Below the pieces are notes generated by a model. The model was not told where the DNA came from. It was given only the letters and a program-made list of their open reading frames with translations, and did no database searches. A DNA stretch of 64,000 nt from Clarireedia homoeocarpa (lineage: Eukaryota; Ascomycota; Leotiomycetes; Helotiales; Rutstroemiaceae): contig LNKV01000015.1 of assembly GCA_001465935.1 (NCBI GenBank), positions 310,001 to 374,000 on the forward strand, given 5' to 3'. Each line of letters opens with the position of its first letter. Positions within the stretch are counted from its first letter, which is position 1. Made by a program: the position numbers and the translations under genes. Shown here in pieces: positions 35,534-45,155 of this stretch.

Positions 35534-36087
35534 ATGCACCTTTTGCCCTTTGTGAAGTGTATTGTTCTTTTTGTGAAGCGGCTTTTGTAGTCTTCCCTCT
35601 TGTTGTGGTGATATCGACATTAGTCGTTTGGACGGGCTTGATGCTTTTGCATATAGCTTCCTGTGTTAATTCGATGCTGCCATCAGTGTTAGCTGAGATC
35701 AGGGTTCCGTTGAGCTTGATAAACGACTCGGGCTTCAGCACTCCGCGATCTTTTGCAAGAAAGCCAGCTTCTTTGAGTTGTAAACCCTCTTGTTTTGCAA
35801 AGGTCTCATCTGCTAAAATGATCGTATCATCGACTTGTAGGCCTACGATGCCGAAACCATTTGTGTTTGTGTGTAGGAGGCAAGTGTCGAATGTCGAGGT
35901 TTCCATCTTGAGTTGCACAAGGTGATGCTTTGAGTAGGTGCTGAACCAGTGGTTTCCTGATTCGGGAACACCATAAAGAGGTCGCACGACACGTAGGATC
36001 GTTCTTGGTGGATGGCCCATTTCGGGAGGTGCGTAGACATAAATGTGTCGAGCGAGGTTCATCTTTGATTCGACATAGGCTTGTTGG

Positions 36088-36182
36088 ATGTCGCGGCGAT
36101 GTGCCAACCAGAGGCTTCCTTTGATCTTTCTTATGCCGCACAATCCCTTGAACACTCCTGAATGCACCTTTGACGTGTGCAT
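36088..36182 (-). repeat. right arm of 95-bp inverted repeat
   Basis: Inverted copy of 35439-35533, with 93 of 95 positions identical. It replaces the natural upstream sequence just before the RDIQQAYV motif of the reverse transcriptase. Confidence 0.92.
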
Positions 36183-36204
36183 TCAGGAGTGTTCAAGGGA
36201 TTGT
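36140..36204. repeat. 28-bp perfect hairpin with 9-nt loop
   Basis: 36140-36167 is perfectly complementary to 36177-36204, with loop CTTTGACGT. The right half of the stem is a third, direct-oriented copy of part of the left arm. It can form a stable cruciform or RNA hairpin. Confidence 0.93.
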
Positions 36205-36572
36205 AGCTGATTCTTATTATCGAGGGCATAAGGCCCTTATTTATGCTTTCTAACTATGCCCTTAATCACCTCCTGTAGTTGCTCTCCTGTAGTTGTCGCT
36301 GTTCACTTGTCGTGCATGCCAAATGAGGTCTTAATCTCATTCGGTCATTTGTCGATCGCATTGTATGGCGACACCCATCAAACCAGGCATCAAAGCCAAC
36401 ACACATATATGCTGGGGGTGTTTTGATAGGTAATAAGTCAAGAGATGGTGAACATGGGCTTTCCCTTGATCCTATTTAATTTTTCAGAGACTTCTCCCTA
36501 CGATCATGTTTTGACTAAAGCACGGCTTTCTCTTGAAAAGCAATATCATATACTACTACACGATTCAGTACA
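36205..36572. other. intergenic, between transposon fragment and cupin pseudogene
   Basis: 368 bp. A 75-codon open frame (36445-36672) overlaps the pseudogene in another frame and has no domain. Nothing else is seen. Confidence 0.4.
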
Positions 36573-37194
36573 ATGTCAACTGAGTTTGAGTATGGGCTTA
36601 CCTTTACAAATGACACCCGTATCGTTCACGGGGATGGAGTTAACGTTAGAAATTTGTTACCTAGCGAGTTGAACATCCCCGGTCAGCTAGAACTATTCAC
36701 TCCACAACGCAACCGATGCAGCCATGCCAGAATTTTGGGGCCCATTCGGCTGCCTGCCTTTTAGCACCTTAATTAGAATGTCCCGGCATGTTCACATGTC
36801 TCCTAATATTTCTGAAGATGGACAACACTTCATCGTCGAGAAGCTCCTCGTCATGAACGGCATAGCGGTGGTAGAACTCAGTGGACAAACCCTCGTCATC
36901 CCACTGAATATACTGGTTGTGGTTGTACCAGGTGTTCCTCATACTTGGACTGCATATCCGCCTGGTCTGGACTTTCAAGCACTGTGTCTCACTTAGGACG
37001 AGAAGCTGGTCTCGGGTGGAGAGTTTGTCGCAGTTTATGAATATGAGGAACCTATGAGATTTTTTCCTATTGCTCAGAAGGAAGCTTTGAAGCATTCGAC
37101 GGCATATGTTTCCTGTGGTGATTTGCAAAGCATCCGAATCTCTAGGTTTGAGATTGAAGATGTCCCTTGGATCTCGACATGTCGCCGGCGTTAA
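36573..37194 (+). pseudogene. decayed cupin-fold protein gene
   Basis: Two frames must be combined to read one protein. 36573-36764 reads MSTEFEYGLTFTNDTRIVHG and continues to a TPQRNRCSHA region. A shift then moves to the frame from 36724 (PEFWGPFGCLPFSTLIRMSR), which holds a cupin-like beta core (VHMSPNISEDGQHFIVEKLL; VVVPGVPHTWTAYPPG). That frame meets TAG near 36994 and continues past it (DEKLVSGGEFVAVYEYEEPM) to a TAA at 37192 inside a 15-bp repeat. No GT-AG intron removes the shift or the stop, so I call a broken gene. The cupin fold is inferred from the strand pattern and PHTW-type motif; no family name is certain. Confidence 0.6.
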
Positions 37195-37229
37195 GCAATC
37201 CGGCGTTAAGCAATCCGGCGTTAAGCAAT
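37185..37229. repeat. three perfect tandem copies of a 15-bp unit
   Basis: CCGGCGTTAAGCAAT occurs three times head to tail with no mismatch. The first copy contains the terminating TAA of the cupin pseudogene frame. In another frame the array reads GVKQS repeats. Confidence 0.95.
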
Positions 37230-37849
37230 TTAACTCCGGCAGAAGAACTTCAACCAGACCAAGGATTAAAAAGCCTGAAGTATGCAACTTTCGGTTTCGT
37301 TATGCATGAAATCATACGTACGATATAAGCAGCAGAGATTAATGGCGCTACAACCGAGACTTCCTCCTCATGTACAAAGTATTATGCTCAGTAAGCAAAG
37401 TTGCATACAGCCTATTTGGACTTCAAAACTATTTTCCCTCAGCCCACATAGCGGACCAGCCAATCATGTTCTCGAAATGTAAGGGTGGGAGCCGTATGTT
37501 ACCACATTAGGCCCCTCCACAAAGCTATCTCACCAATTCTTATAATAACAGCGACGATTTTTGTCACAAGTTATGAGGAAATATTTCGAGAAATTTCGAT
37601 TTCTGTCCTGCTAGTTTTTGTTACGAAACATTTTTATGTATGTTCGCATCCCTCCCTCGTATGGTATGATGTCCTGACGTTTGGTTGATAATCAGCCGAC
37701 GTCATTTGCGTAACGCTCTCCCCTTCGATGATAACAGCTTGAGTATAATAATCGCATACCTTTCCTCTACGCAGGATACTAGCTTGAGAGACAATCACTA
37801 GCTACGTCGAAACAGATTTGGTAAATTGCTATTCTTCTACTCAAGCAAA
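37230..37849. other. intergenic, no gene recognised
   Basis: 620 bp between the cupin pseudogene and the epimerase-like gene. Short AT-rich open frames only. Confidence 0.45.
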
Positions 37850-39173
37850 ATGTCTAAAAGTCAAGTGTTGGTCACTGGGGTCTCTGGCTATATGTATGTT
37901 TGCACCAATCCAATGGGCTTACTCTTCGTGATATACTGATGCGCTTTATGTAGTGGTGGATCGGTTCTTTCGGCCCTCTTGAGTGAGAAGGATTCCACAT
38001 TCAAAGATATTCAATTCTCTGCTTTGGTGAGAAAGCAAGAGCACGCAGATGCGATTAAGAAGCTTGGTGTGGAGCCCGTTCTCTTCAATGGCCTTCAAGA
38101 TACCAAACAGATACGAAAGATCTCCGCGGATTACGACTGTGAGTATTGCCTCTAGTATACCACTATTTTCCAAACCTGATGCTTACGATCTTCTTTCCTA
38201 GGCATCATCAACAATGCAGCAGCAGGAGATGACCCTTCGGCAAAAGCTTTTATCGAAGGTCTCGCCGATAGAAAAGCGAAAACTGGCTCTGAAGTATACT
38301 ATATCCACGTAAGTCCCCCTTTCACTCATTTATCCTCACTTAGCCCTACCAAATACTCATACATTCGTGAACAGACCGCTGGCGCCTCTAGTCTCGGCGA
38401 CAACCCCATAACCGGCACCTATCACGAATCGCGCATCTTCTCCGATACCGACCCCGACATCGCCGAATACATACAGAAGCGCAACGCACAATCTGCATAC
38501 CACCAACGCACCACAGACATCACCGTCTTCGAGACAGGCGAAGCTCTCAACGTGCGCACCTACATCATCATGCCACCCCTCATATTCGGTCGCGGCACCG
38601 GTCTCTTCAACACCATCTCGATTCAAATCCCCTGCATGATCCGGGGCGCGCTGGCCGCCAAAAAATCCGGCATGCTGAAAGAGAGCACGGCGGTATGGAG
38701 TCATGTGCATGTGCAAGATTTGGCAGAATTTTACAAGATTCTGTTTACGAAGGTGTTTGTTGAGAAAGCGGGGGACGAGAAGGTGCCGAGTGGGAGGAAG
38801 GGGATCTATTTTGCGGAGACGGGGGAAGCAAGTTGGAAGGAAATTGCGGAGGAGATCGGGAAGGTGGGGAAGGAGAAGGGGAAGTTGGAGACAGAGAACT
38901 TGCAGGAAATTGAGATTCAGGAGGCGGCGGATAGGTGGATCGGGGGATCGCTTAGCTATGCCGAGGCGGCGTTTCTTTCGAAGTGAGTTTATTTCTTCCT
39001 CTCGCGTATTTCTTGATCTGCACTCTGGGTAGGTTGAGGGTTGTACTGATGTTTTTGATAGTTCGAGGTCGAGGGCGGAGCTGGCGAGATCTTTGGGTTG
39101 GAACCCAACACGTGAAAGCACGTGGAAAGATGCCGTGAGGGAGGACTTTGAAGCAATTTTAGCCTCTTCTTAA
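37850..39173 (+). CDS. NAD(P)-dependent epimerase/dehydratase-like protein (atypical SDR)
   Basis: Five exons (37850-37893, 37954-38138, 38202-38308, 38375-38982, 39062-39173) join to about 351 residues. The N-terminal Rossmann fold begins VLVTGVSGYIGGSVLSALL, a nucleotide-binding GxxGxxG-type loop split by the first intron inside Ile. Later landmarks are CIINNAAAGDD, VYYIHTAGASSLGD and RTYIIMPPLIFGRGTGL, with HVHVQDLAEFYKILF toward the C-terminus. The layout fits the extended/atypical SDRs common in fungi near NmrA-like and epimerase groups. The usual YxxxK is not obvious (AYHQRTTD lies where it could be), so catalysis is uncertain. It lies inside the accessory stretch but is intact. Confidence 0.8.
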
Positions 39174-39321
39174 TTTCATGGCAAGTACAAAGGCACAACC
39201 GCTTCATTATCATCTATATCCGGTTCTATATTTCATAATTGACGATCCGAAGCAAAATGACTTCAATACTATAATGAAAATACTTTCTCGCAATATCTTG
39301 TTCTTTGCCACTGTCCCTTTA

Positions 39322-40185
39322 TCAACTATCGTTCTCCACCAAAAACCTCTCCACCATCCCCTTCACCTCCATCCTCTGCCTCTCCAAACTCTCTCTCTCT
39401 CCCTCTGCCCCACCATAAACTCATCACACAGCTTCCACGGCGCCAGCAACTCCACCAATCCCCACAACCTCGATAACTCCTCCCCCCCCTCAACCATGCC
39501 CGGTTTCTCCACCCCTACCTCCCCAAGCGCATCCTGCCACATCTCTCAATGCGGTCTTTTCAGAAGATCTTTCATACGGATGCGGAAGACGCGCGTAGCG
39601 CGCCTCGAAGGAGCGGAGGAGTTCATCGGCTGGATGGCTGATGGTGCACCAGTCGAAGTCGACAAGGGCTGTTGTTTGACGGGTGTGAGGGTCGAAGAGG
39701 ATGTTGCTTAGAGCTGCATTCAGTTAGCCATTTGTTATTTCTTTTTCAAGCATGTAGGAGAAGATTGGATGTGAAAACTCACTGAAATCATAAATCTTGC
39801 ATACGTGCTCTGCTCTTCGTATCCCCAAACCGTCGACGCAGCACCCACGACTCTCCCTTCATCATCACACCTTAACCCACCATATCCCAACCCCTCCATT
39901 CCCCCTCCCCTCAACATCCTTTCCACACCCCGTCTCATCCCCTTCCATATCCCCGCTACCTCTATCAAAACCCTTTTCTTCTCATCCCCGCTCATCCCCT
40001 TCCAAACCCCATCAAGTGGAACCCCCTTCTTTCATCCACCGCATAACAATCCACCCCTGTTTTTCTTTTTCACCCCCCGCACTCCCCCATGCATACACAT
40101 CCGGAACGGCACTCCCCCCGATCCCGATCCCCGCCCCCTGCAACTCCAGCCCCAAAGTCCTCCAAAATGAAATATTCAGAATCAA
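39322..40185 (-). pseudogene. aminoglycoside phosphotransferase (APH)-like kinase pseudogene
   Basis: Reading from 40185 down, pieces of an APH/choline-kinase-like protein appear in different frames. First is VPDVYAWGSAGG with GWIVMRWMKEG. One extra G in a G-run near 40022 then shifts the frame to PLDGVWKGMSGDEKKRVLIE and DDEGRVVGAASTVWGYEE. Roughly 50 residues before the catalytic loop seem missing. LSNILFDPHTRQTTALVDFD with WCTISHPADELLRSF follows, then another frame with an internal TGA, and a final helical segment ending at 39322 (ERFLVENDS). The 5' end stops at AT-rich DNA near 40185. Loss of the N-lobe, the missing middle and the frame breaks argue for a dead gene. Confidence 0.75.
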
Positions 40186-40768
40186 ACAACTAAAAATTAT
40201 CTTAAACTAAACTTAGAATTTACTATCAGACAGTCTATATAAGTATAAACATAAGAATATAAAGTTAAAAGAACTAATAAATCTTAAGATCCTATAATCT
40301 GGGGGGGCTAAAACTAGCTACTGTACTTTAGTTTAGCTAAATCATTTTACCTAAACTAGAAATCTGCAACTCTCCAAATCAACTAGAATATACCTCTTCA
40401 TAATACCTTTCAATTTTCGGTCTAAAAGACTCACTAATTATTTGATTCTGAATATCCGATATTGACTGATTTTGGTGAGTTATTTGGGGTGGACCGGGTA
40501 GTAGTCAAGTACTTTGGGTAGCTTCTGAGTTCTTCCACTCACTCTTATTGGTATCCATTGCTGTATAAAATAACTCAAACTCACGCCTATGCAGCTTCGA
40601 CCGGCATCCGAATGGCTCTCCTCAGTTAGTTACTCATACGTATAAACCAATGTCTCAGCGGCTTGCTTAGTAAGAGAGACTATCGTCTATTTACCACCAG
40701 AACTTTACTTTAACTTCAAAAAGGTTGTCTAGCTTTAATTAATAAACCTCCACGCGTCCAAATATAAC
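40186..40768. other. AT-rich segment, possible RIP-decayed repeat relic
   Basis: 583 bp, visibly richer in A+T than its flanks, especially 40190-40460, with many TA dinucleotides and no open frame. It begins where the APH pseudogene is cut off. Such islands in ascomycetes are often old transposons mutated by repeat-induced point mutation. I could not identify the parent element. Confidence 0.4.
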
Positions 40769-42701
40769 TTATGTTAAACATACATCCTCGTATATAATTT
40801 TATCCTCCCGCCAAGATACCAACTCGCCATGCATTAGTCCATGTAAATATGCTTCGCCGATCAACTGATAAGTTCCATCTTCTCGTGGTCGAAGAACAAA
40901 AGGCACTGTCGCTCCCTTCAATACCCACACTTCGTCATGTACCTGTAATGATTGAGGTCCAATTCCCAGACAGCCTATGGATGTTCTGAAGAGGCTGCGT
41001 CTGTCATTTGCATGTTCGATCTCTTGTCGCATTTGTTCCATCTGTGCTCGAGTGTGGTCTGCGTCGGGACTCAGAAATTCAGCCATGATCTCCTCGCACT
41101 CCGGCGGCGCGGGGTGTTCACCGGCATACGTGTCTGCCAACATGGTACGCCAGACAGCTTCTTTGGAGGATTGATATCTCGTAGACAGTTAGCGCAGCCA
41201 TTAGGTTGAAAGTTCATGAATTAACTGACCTGCCGTCTAATGGAAAAACATATACGGGATCAAGTCGGTCGGTTACCTCACATATGGATTTCCAGAAGTC
41301 GGCAGCATACAACATCTGATTCAATCTCTTGACCTTACCAGATACTACATCGACCTTCAATCCCTGCAAGTTCAAAGACAAGGACTCGGCATCTGCGAAT
41401 TGCTGCTCCCAACATTTACTTCCTGATGCATTCCAAGAATCATCACCTCGCTCTGACAAAGGCACCGGGCCTATCATTGGCATGCTATAATCTGGCACCC
41501 AGCTTGGTAGTTCAGGTACAGATGCTGCAATATCTTGAACATCGGATAGTATCCGAAATCCATAACATGCGAACAACAATCGAGTGACAGTTGTGTATAG
41601 CTCTACAACCGAAGTACCATAGCTCGGTACGATCCCACCTGGATACTTGGAGAATGGGATTCCATCTTTTCTGGAAATAGCTATCAGACCATGTATTATG
41701 TCGCGCTTGTCTGCGACCTTAGAACCTCTATAACGTTGAAGGAGAGAGTGAAATAGTGGAAGTCCTGTATTGGATAACATTAGTTCTCTGGCCGAGTCAA
41801 GGTGTATTATCGCTGTGTTGAGACCAATTACGGACTGGAGAAGTTTCTTGTGCTTCCTTGAAAGATGGCCGACTTTATTTTCCAGGGAGAAATTGCTGAC
41901 CGAGATTTGTTTGGTGTGTAGTTCTTCTTCCCACTCTACGTGTGTTAAGAACGACAAGGATTTCGAGACTACCTGCCATGGTATACGTATCTCCCCGCAA
42001 GCAAGGACAATATCAGTCCCGAAAGCCACCTCCTGTAGAGACCATATTTCGTAGAACCAAGATCGATCGAAGAAAGCTATCAAAGCTAGCCACTGTCGTA
42101 GTGATATAAGTTCCAAGTCGAGTCTTTCGAAAAATCGTGTCTGATTATACCAATCCAAACTGATAAGACACTCCCACTCCTCCCGAGGAACCGCGGACAG
42201 AATCCTTAAAGCTTTTGATGCATCCTTGGTCGCGAAATCCTTCTCGCCAAGCCACACAACCACTTTTCGCGCATAGCTGAGAATATTTGCCATTACCCAT
42301 ACTCGATAAGTGTGCTCGACAGGGTTTTCTGCATCAATGCACACGGATTCCATCCACACATATTGGTCTCTGTTCCTGACCATCCCAAAGCCAATTGTCC
42401 GCAATGATTCGAGAGCGTGCTTTGCATCTGCACAGACAGGCAGACAGTGATTGCCGCACTTTATGGTATGGCTTCGTGGATCGACGTAACATCTCGAATG
42501 CGTTACGACATCAAATACAGGAGTTTCGCCGTTCAGTTCCAGTGTGTGAAGAGAGTATTTGACACGACCCCAGAATGTGGTTGTGATTTTCAAGAGTCTC
42601 AAGGAAAAGATTGATGGAAGTGGTGTGTATTTGTATGGCTCAATGGAGGATGTGGAACAGGCCGAGAGGCTTGCTTGTAGTCTTTCCTTAATTTTTGACA
42701 T
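40769..42701 (-). CDS. heterokaryon incompatibility (HET) domain protein
   Basis: Two exons (41230-42701 and 40769-41179) join around a 50-bp intron with a GCTAAC branch, giving about 626 residues. HET-domain blocks 2 and 3 are clear: YVWMESVCIDAENPVEHTYR then MANILSYARKVVVWLGEKD, and FFDRSWFYEIWSLQEVAFG with ACGEIRIPW. Block 1, usually containing SYVWG, is replaced by VFDVVTHSRCYVDP and looks weak. The C-terminus has the conserved HET-6-type ending: IGCLGIGPQSLQVHDEVWVL, PFVLRPREDGTYQLIGEAYL and HGLMHGEL. HET proteins trigger programmed cell death on non-self recognition. It is next to the pseudo-dynamin gene, same strand, 730 bp apart. Confidence 0.88.
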
Positions 42702-43430
42702 TTTGGGCTAATCGCGGAAGCTGGCATACTGTAACAATGACAAGGCATCATGAACAAGATATCTCTGAATGCGAAGAGAAAGAAGAAAAGTTCACATGGC
42801 TGAACGTCGAAAGGGAAAGTACAACACTCAACTTAACACAAAGGGGAAAGAACATTACCTCTTCGGTTAAGGGTCAGTTTGTACAAAGCCCGAGTTTTAC
42901 TCTTTTGAATTCCGTGTAAAATATGAAATGAGATTTTAGAAAATAACTTATTGGGAGAAACACCCCAAGGATGGTGGTTGACACTCGAGTTCCGCCAGAT
43001 TTTACTATTTTTTGTTGGTGAGAGATGGAGAAAGAACGTTAAGTTAATGATTTATTTTATTTTTGGAAAATCTGGTGGGTTGATGACTGATTGCTGTGTT
43101 TTATTTCGCTGCTAAAACAGTCATGTCAAAGAGGGATTCATGTGGCATCACGGGACACCATGCACCACATACTTCGGACCAGTATTCCAAAAACAAAGCT
43201 TGAAATATAAAATCCCAGTAAATCTTAATAGAGCAAGTGAAATGCTTTAATTCTTTTTACATCCAAACTCATGAGTATGTAATATATGCCAATCTGTTTG
43301 TAGCCAACTCCAGAGCCGGCATCCCGTACGCCGACCTACTCGATACCAAAACACATATCCCCCCCCCCCCCCCCCAATCTCCCTTTTCACACTCCACAAC
43401 ACAGCTCAACCCAACCCCATTGTGCCCACC
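42702..43430. other. intergenic, HET promoter and 3' flank of the pseudo-dynamin gene
   Basis: 729 bp, AT-rich in the middle, with a C17 run at 43359-43375. No gene is recognised. Confidence 0.5.
43359..43375. repeat. C17 homopolymer
   Basis: Seventeen consecutive C just downstream of the pseudo-dynamin stop codon. It is a slippage-prone tract, and the exact length may be an assembly estimate. Confidence 0.9.
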
Positions 43431-44579
43431 CTAAACCTTAATAAATTCCCAAACCGTCGCCTCCACTCCCTCCTTCTCCTTCTCCACCTCTACCAACTCC
43501 CTTCCCCCCTCCGCTATCCCCATCCTCCTCCACTTATCCCCATGCAAAATCAGAATCAAATGTCCACCACCGGGCACCGCCCTGGTTACAAACCACTCAT
43601 TGCACTTATGGTGCGTGACCTTCGCATGATAACCTCCTTTCCCATCATGACCCATAAACGTTCCTGACACACAGTTCCGGAATCCGAGCCAGCCGTCCCG
43701 CTCAATACACGCCCAGTGCCACCCTCCCGCCGGCAGCGGCTGCGGTTCAAGGTGCAGATGCCCTTCGGAGAGCGTGATCACTTGGTGAGTGTGCAGCGCG
43801 CGGATCAGGAAGGTGGAGCCAGGGACGGGAACATTGATGTGCAGAGGGGGTCGGGGAAAGGGGTATTCAAAGGGGGTGGTGATGGTTTCGGTGGGGGTCG
43901 GGGCTGCGGCGGTTGATGTGGCGTTGGTTTCGTCGGCGATGGAGTAGGCGGTGTTATGGTAATTGTAGTCTCGTTGGGTGCCAGATTGGGAGAGCGACTC
44001 GACTAGGCGGGGGAGATCGGCAAGGGTGAGTTGTGGTTGGGAGGGACCTTCGACTTCGATTCTGAGGGTGTCTTTTGAGTTGGATTGGTCCGGATCTGAG
44101 GCATCAGAGAGAGTGGACATCGCTGCGTCAATAATTTCGGGGAGTTGGGTGAGAGTGGTGGAGTGGTGGAAGTTCGCGATGGACTTGCGTTGCAGATGGG
44201 GACGGGTGATGTCGGGTATTATCCTGACTATGATCGATTGAGTTTGACCTTGTCGCAAAACAATCTCTGTCGCGAATGGTGAATGATTGGATTCACTTCT
44301 TGGGATCAATGTCTGGCTGAAGACTTCAGATGCGGGGTTATGGTCCGCGGCGGGGTGACCTCCTGAAATAAGGAGCTGTGGATGCGATAACAGACTATTC
44401 AATCCATAATCGCGAAGCTTATTAATTGTGTTGAGAATGTTTCGTCGCTCTTCAAACCGCAAATTGTCGAGAGCGGCAGCGATATCAAGTTGTGGAAGCG
44501 ACTGTGGATTGCTAGAGCTTTCTAGCGGTGGCATTCTTGTTCGGCGAGAAAGAGAGGGAAATTCGCCACTTATGCACAA
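43431..44579 (-). CDS. degenerate dynamin GTPase domain fused to beta-trefoil-like domain
   Basis: One exon, 382 codons, from 44579 or from the second Met at 44534. Residues 31-200 follow the start of fungal dynamin-like GTPases: ALDNLRFEERRNILNTINKL, RDYGLNSLLSHPQLL, FATEIVLRQG, and EVEGPSQPQLTLADLPRLV. The P-loop place (about 71-80, normally GDQSSGKSS) reads SGGHPAADH, and DLPG is DLPR, so GTP binding should be lost. The frame remains open. After a Thr/Ala/Pro linker, residues 250-382 form a domain (PAGGWHWACIERDGWLGFRN; HDGKGGYHAKVTHHKCNEWF; ATVWEFIKV) seen at the ends of fungal HET/NLR-type proteins and resembling a beta-trefoil. The middle and stalk of dynamin are absent. It is either a new pseudo-GTPase or a decaying remnant still in frame. 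Confidence 0.65.
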   Translation of the reverse strand: MCISGEFPSLSRRTRMPPLESSSNPQSLPQLDIAAALDNLRFEERRNILNTINKLRDYGLNSLLSHPQLLISGGHPAADHNPASEVFSQTLIPRSESNHSPFATEIVLRQGQTQSIIVRIIPDITRPHLQRKSIANFHHSTTLTQLPEIIDAAMSTLSDASDPDQSNSKDTLRIEVEGPSQPQLTLADLPRLVESLSQSGTQRDYNYHNTAYSIADETNATSTAAAPTPTETITTPFEYPFPRPPLHINVPVPGSTFLIRALHTHQVITLSEGHLHLEPQPLPAGGWHWACIERDGWLGFRNCVSGTFMGHDGKGGYHAKVTHHKCNEWFVTRAVPGGGHLILILHGDKWRRMGIAEGGRELVEVEKEKEGVEATVWEFIKV

Positions 44580-45155
44580 TTACAGTATGAAAGGAGCCAC
44601 CGTATGCGAAAGCAATCTTGAGACCCAATATCAACGCACTTGGAGCTTGGGGGAAATGTCTAAAACAAGAAGGAGATACAAAATATGTAGGAATGTATGA
44701 ACCCGAGTGTGAGAATAGGGTCTTCTGTTTGCTTCACCACTTGGCTCACCGTTTGTGGCTGAACGTATATACGAAGTGTGATTGTTACGGATTGTCTGAG
44801 GGTTGGAAAAGATAGAGAAGATTTCGTATAGAAGATTTCATTGGCTGCATGTAAAGATATCATTGGCTGCATGTACCCCTTCTGTGCCACGCATGCAATG
44901 CATATGCACTATTTAATATGGAGCAGAAGAGGTTCGATTGGTAGTGCGGCCTTTGCGTATCAATAGTGCGGGACAGAACGAAACATTACTGTAGTTACGC
45001 TTACGGTTGTATCAAAAACTCCACATAAAATACTGACAGGACTGTAACTTCCACACTGCAAACGAATTACTGCAGAAACACATAACGAACTTACAAAGTA
45101 ATCCAGCCATAAAACGGTGTTTATTAGCCGCCAAAGTGCGCAAGACAACGAAACA
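44580..45155. other. intergenic, upstream of pseudo-dynamin gene
   Basis: 576 bp. It contains a 22-bp tandem duplication (44832-44875) and palindrome-rich ATGCAT sequence near 44890-44910. No gene is recognised. Confidence 0.5.
44832..44875. repeat. 22-bp tandem duplication with one mismatch
   Basis: AAGATTTCATTGGCTGCATG-TA is followed directly by AAGATATCATTGGCTGCATG-TA. It lies about 250 bp upstream of the pseudo-dynamin start, so it could duplicate a promoter site. CATTGG is an inverted CCAAT box. Confidence 0.9.

Larger units (their letters stand above)
35439..36204 (-). mobile_element. Ty1/copia retrotransposon reverse-transcriptase fragment with inverted arms
   Basis: A 240-codon open frame (36182 to 35460, minus) covers the RVT_2 reverse transcriptase of a copia element: RRDIQQAYVESKMNLARHIY, VVRPLYGVPESGNHWF, then GIVGLQVDDTIILADE with the catalytic DD pair, and the typical end GAYVATMCQPEASFDLSYAA. 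No gag, protease, integrase, RNase H or LTR is present, so this is an internal fragment. Its two ends are 95-bp inverted copies of each other (35439-35533 and 36088-36182), and the right end adds a third short copy. The upstream part of the frame is therefore just the antisense of the downstream part. The frame is free of stops, so heavy RIP has not struck this copy. Confidence 0.85.

Noticed and set aside
35439..36204. terminal inverted repeats of a DNA transposon
   Set aside because: The arms are inverted copies of reverse-transcriptase coding sequence, not non-coding termini, and no target-site duplication is evident. A fold-back rearrangement explains them better.
36445..36672. 75-codon open frame before the cupin pseudogene
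   Set aside because: It overlaps the cupin frame in another phase and has no recognisable feature.
37185..37229. CRISPR-like array
   Set aside because: Three contiguous 15-bp copies without spacers; a simple tandem repeat in a eukaryotic genome.
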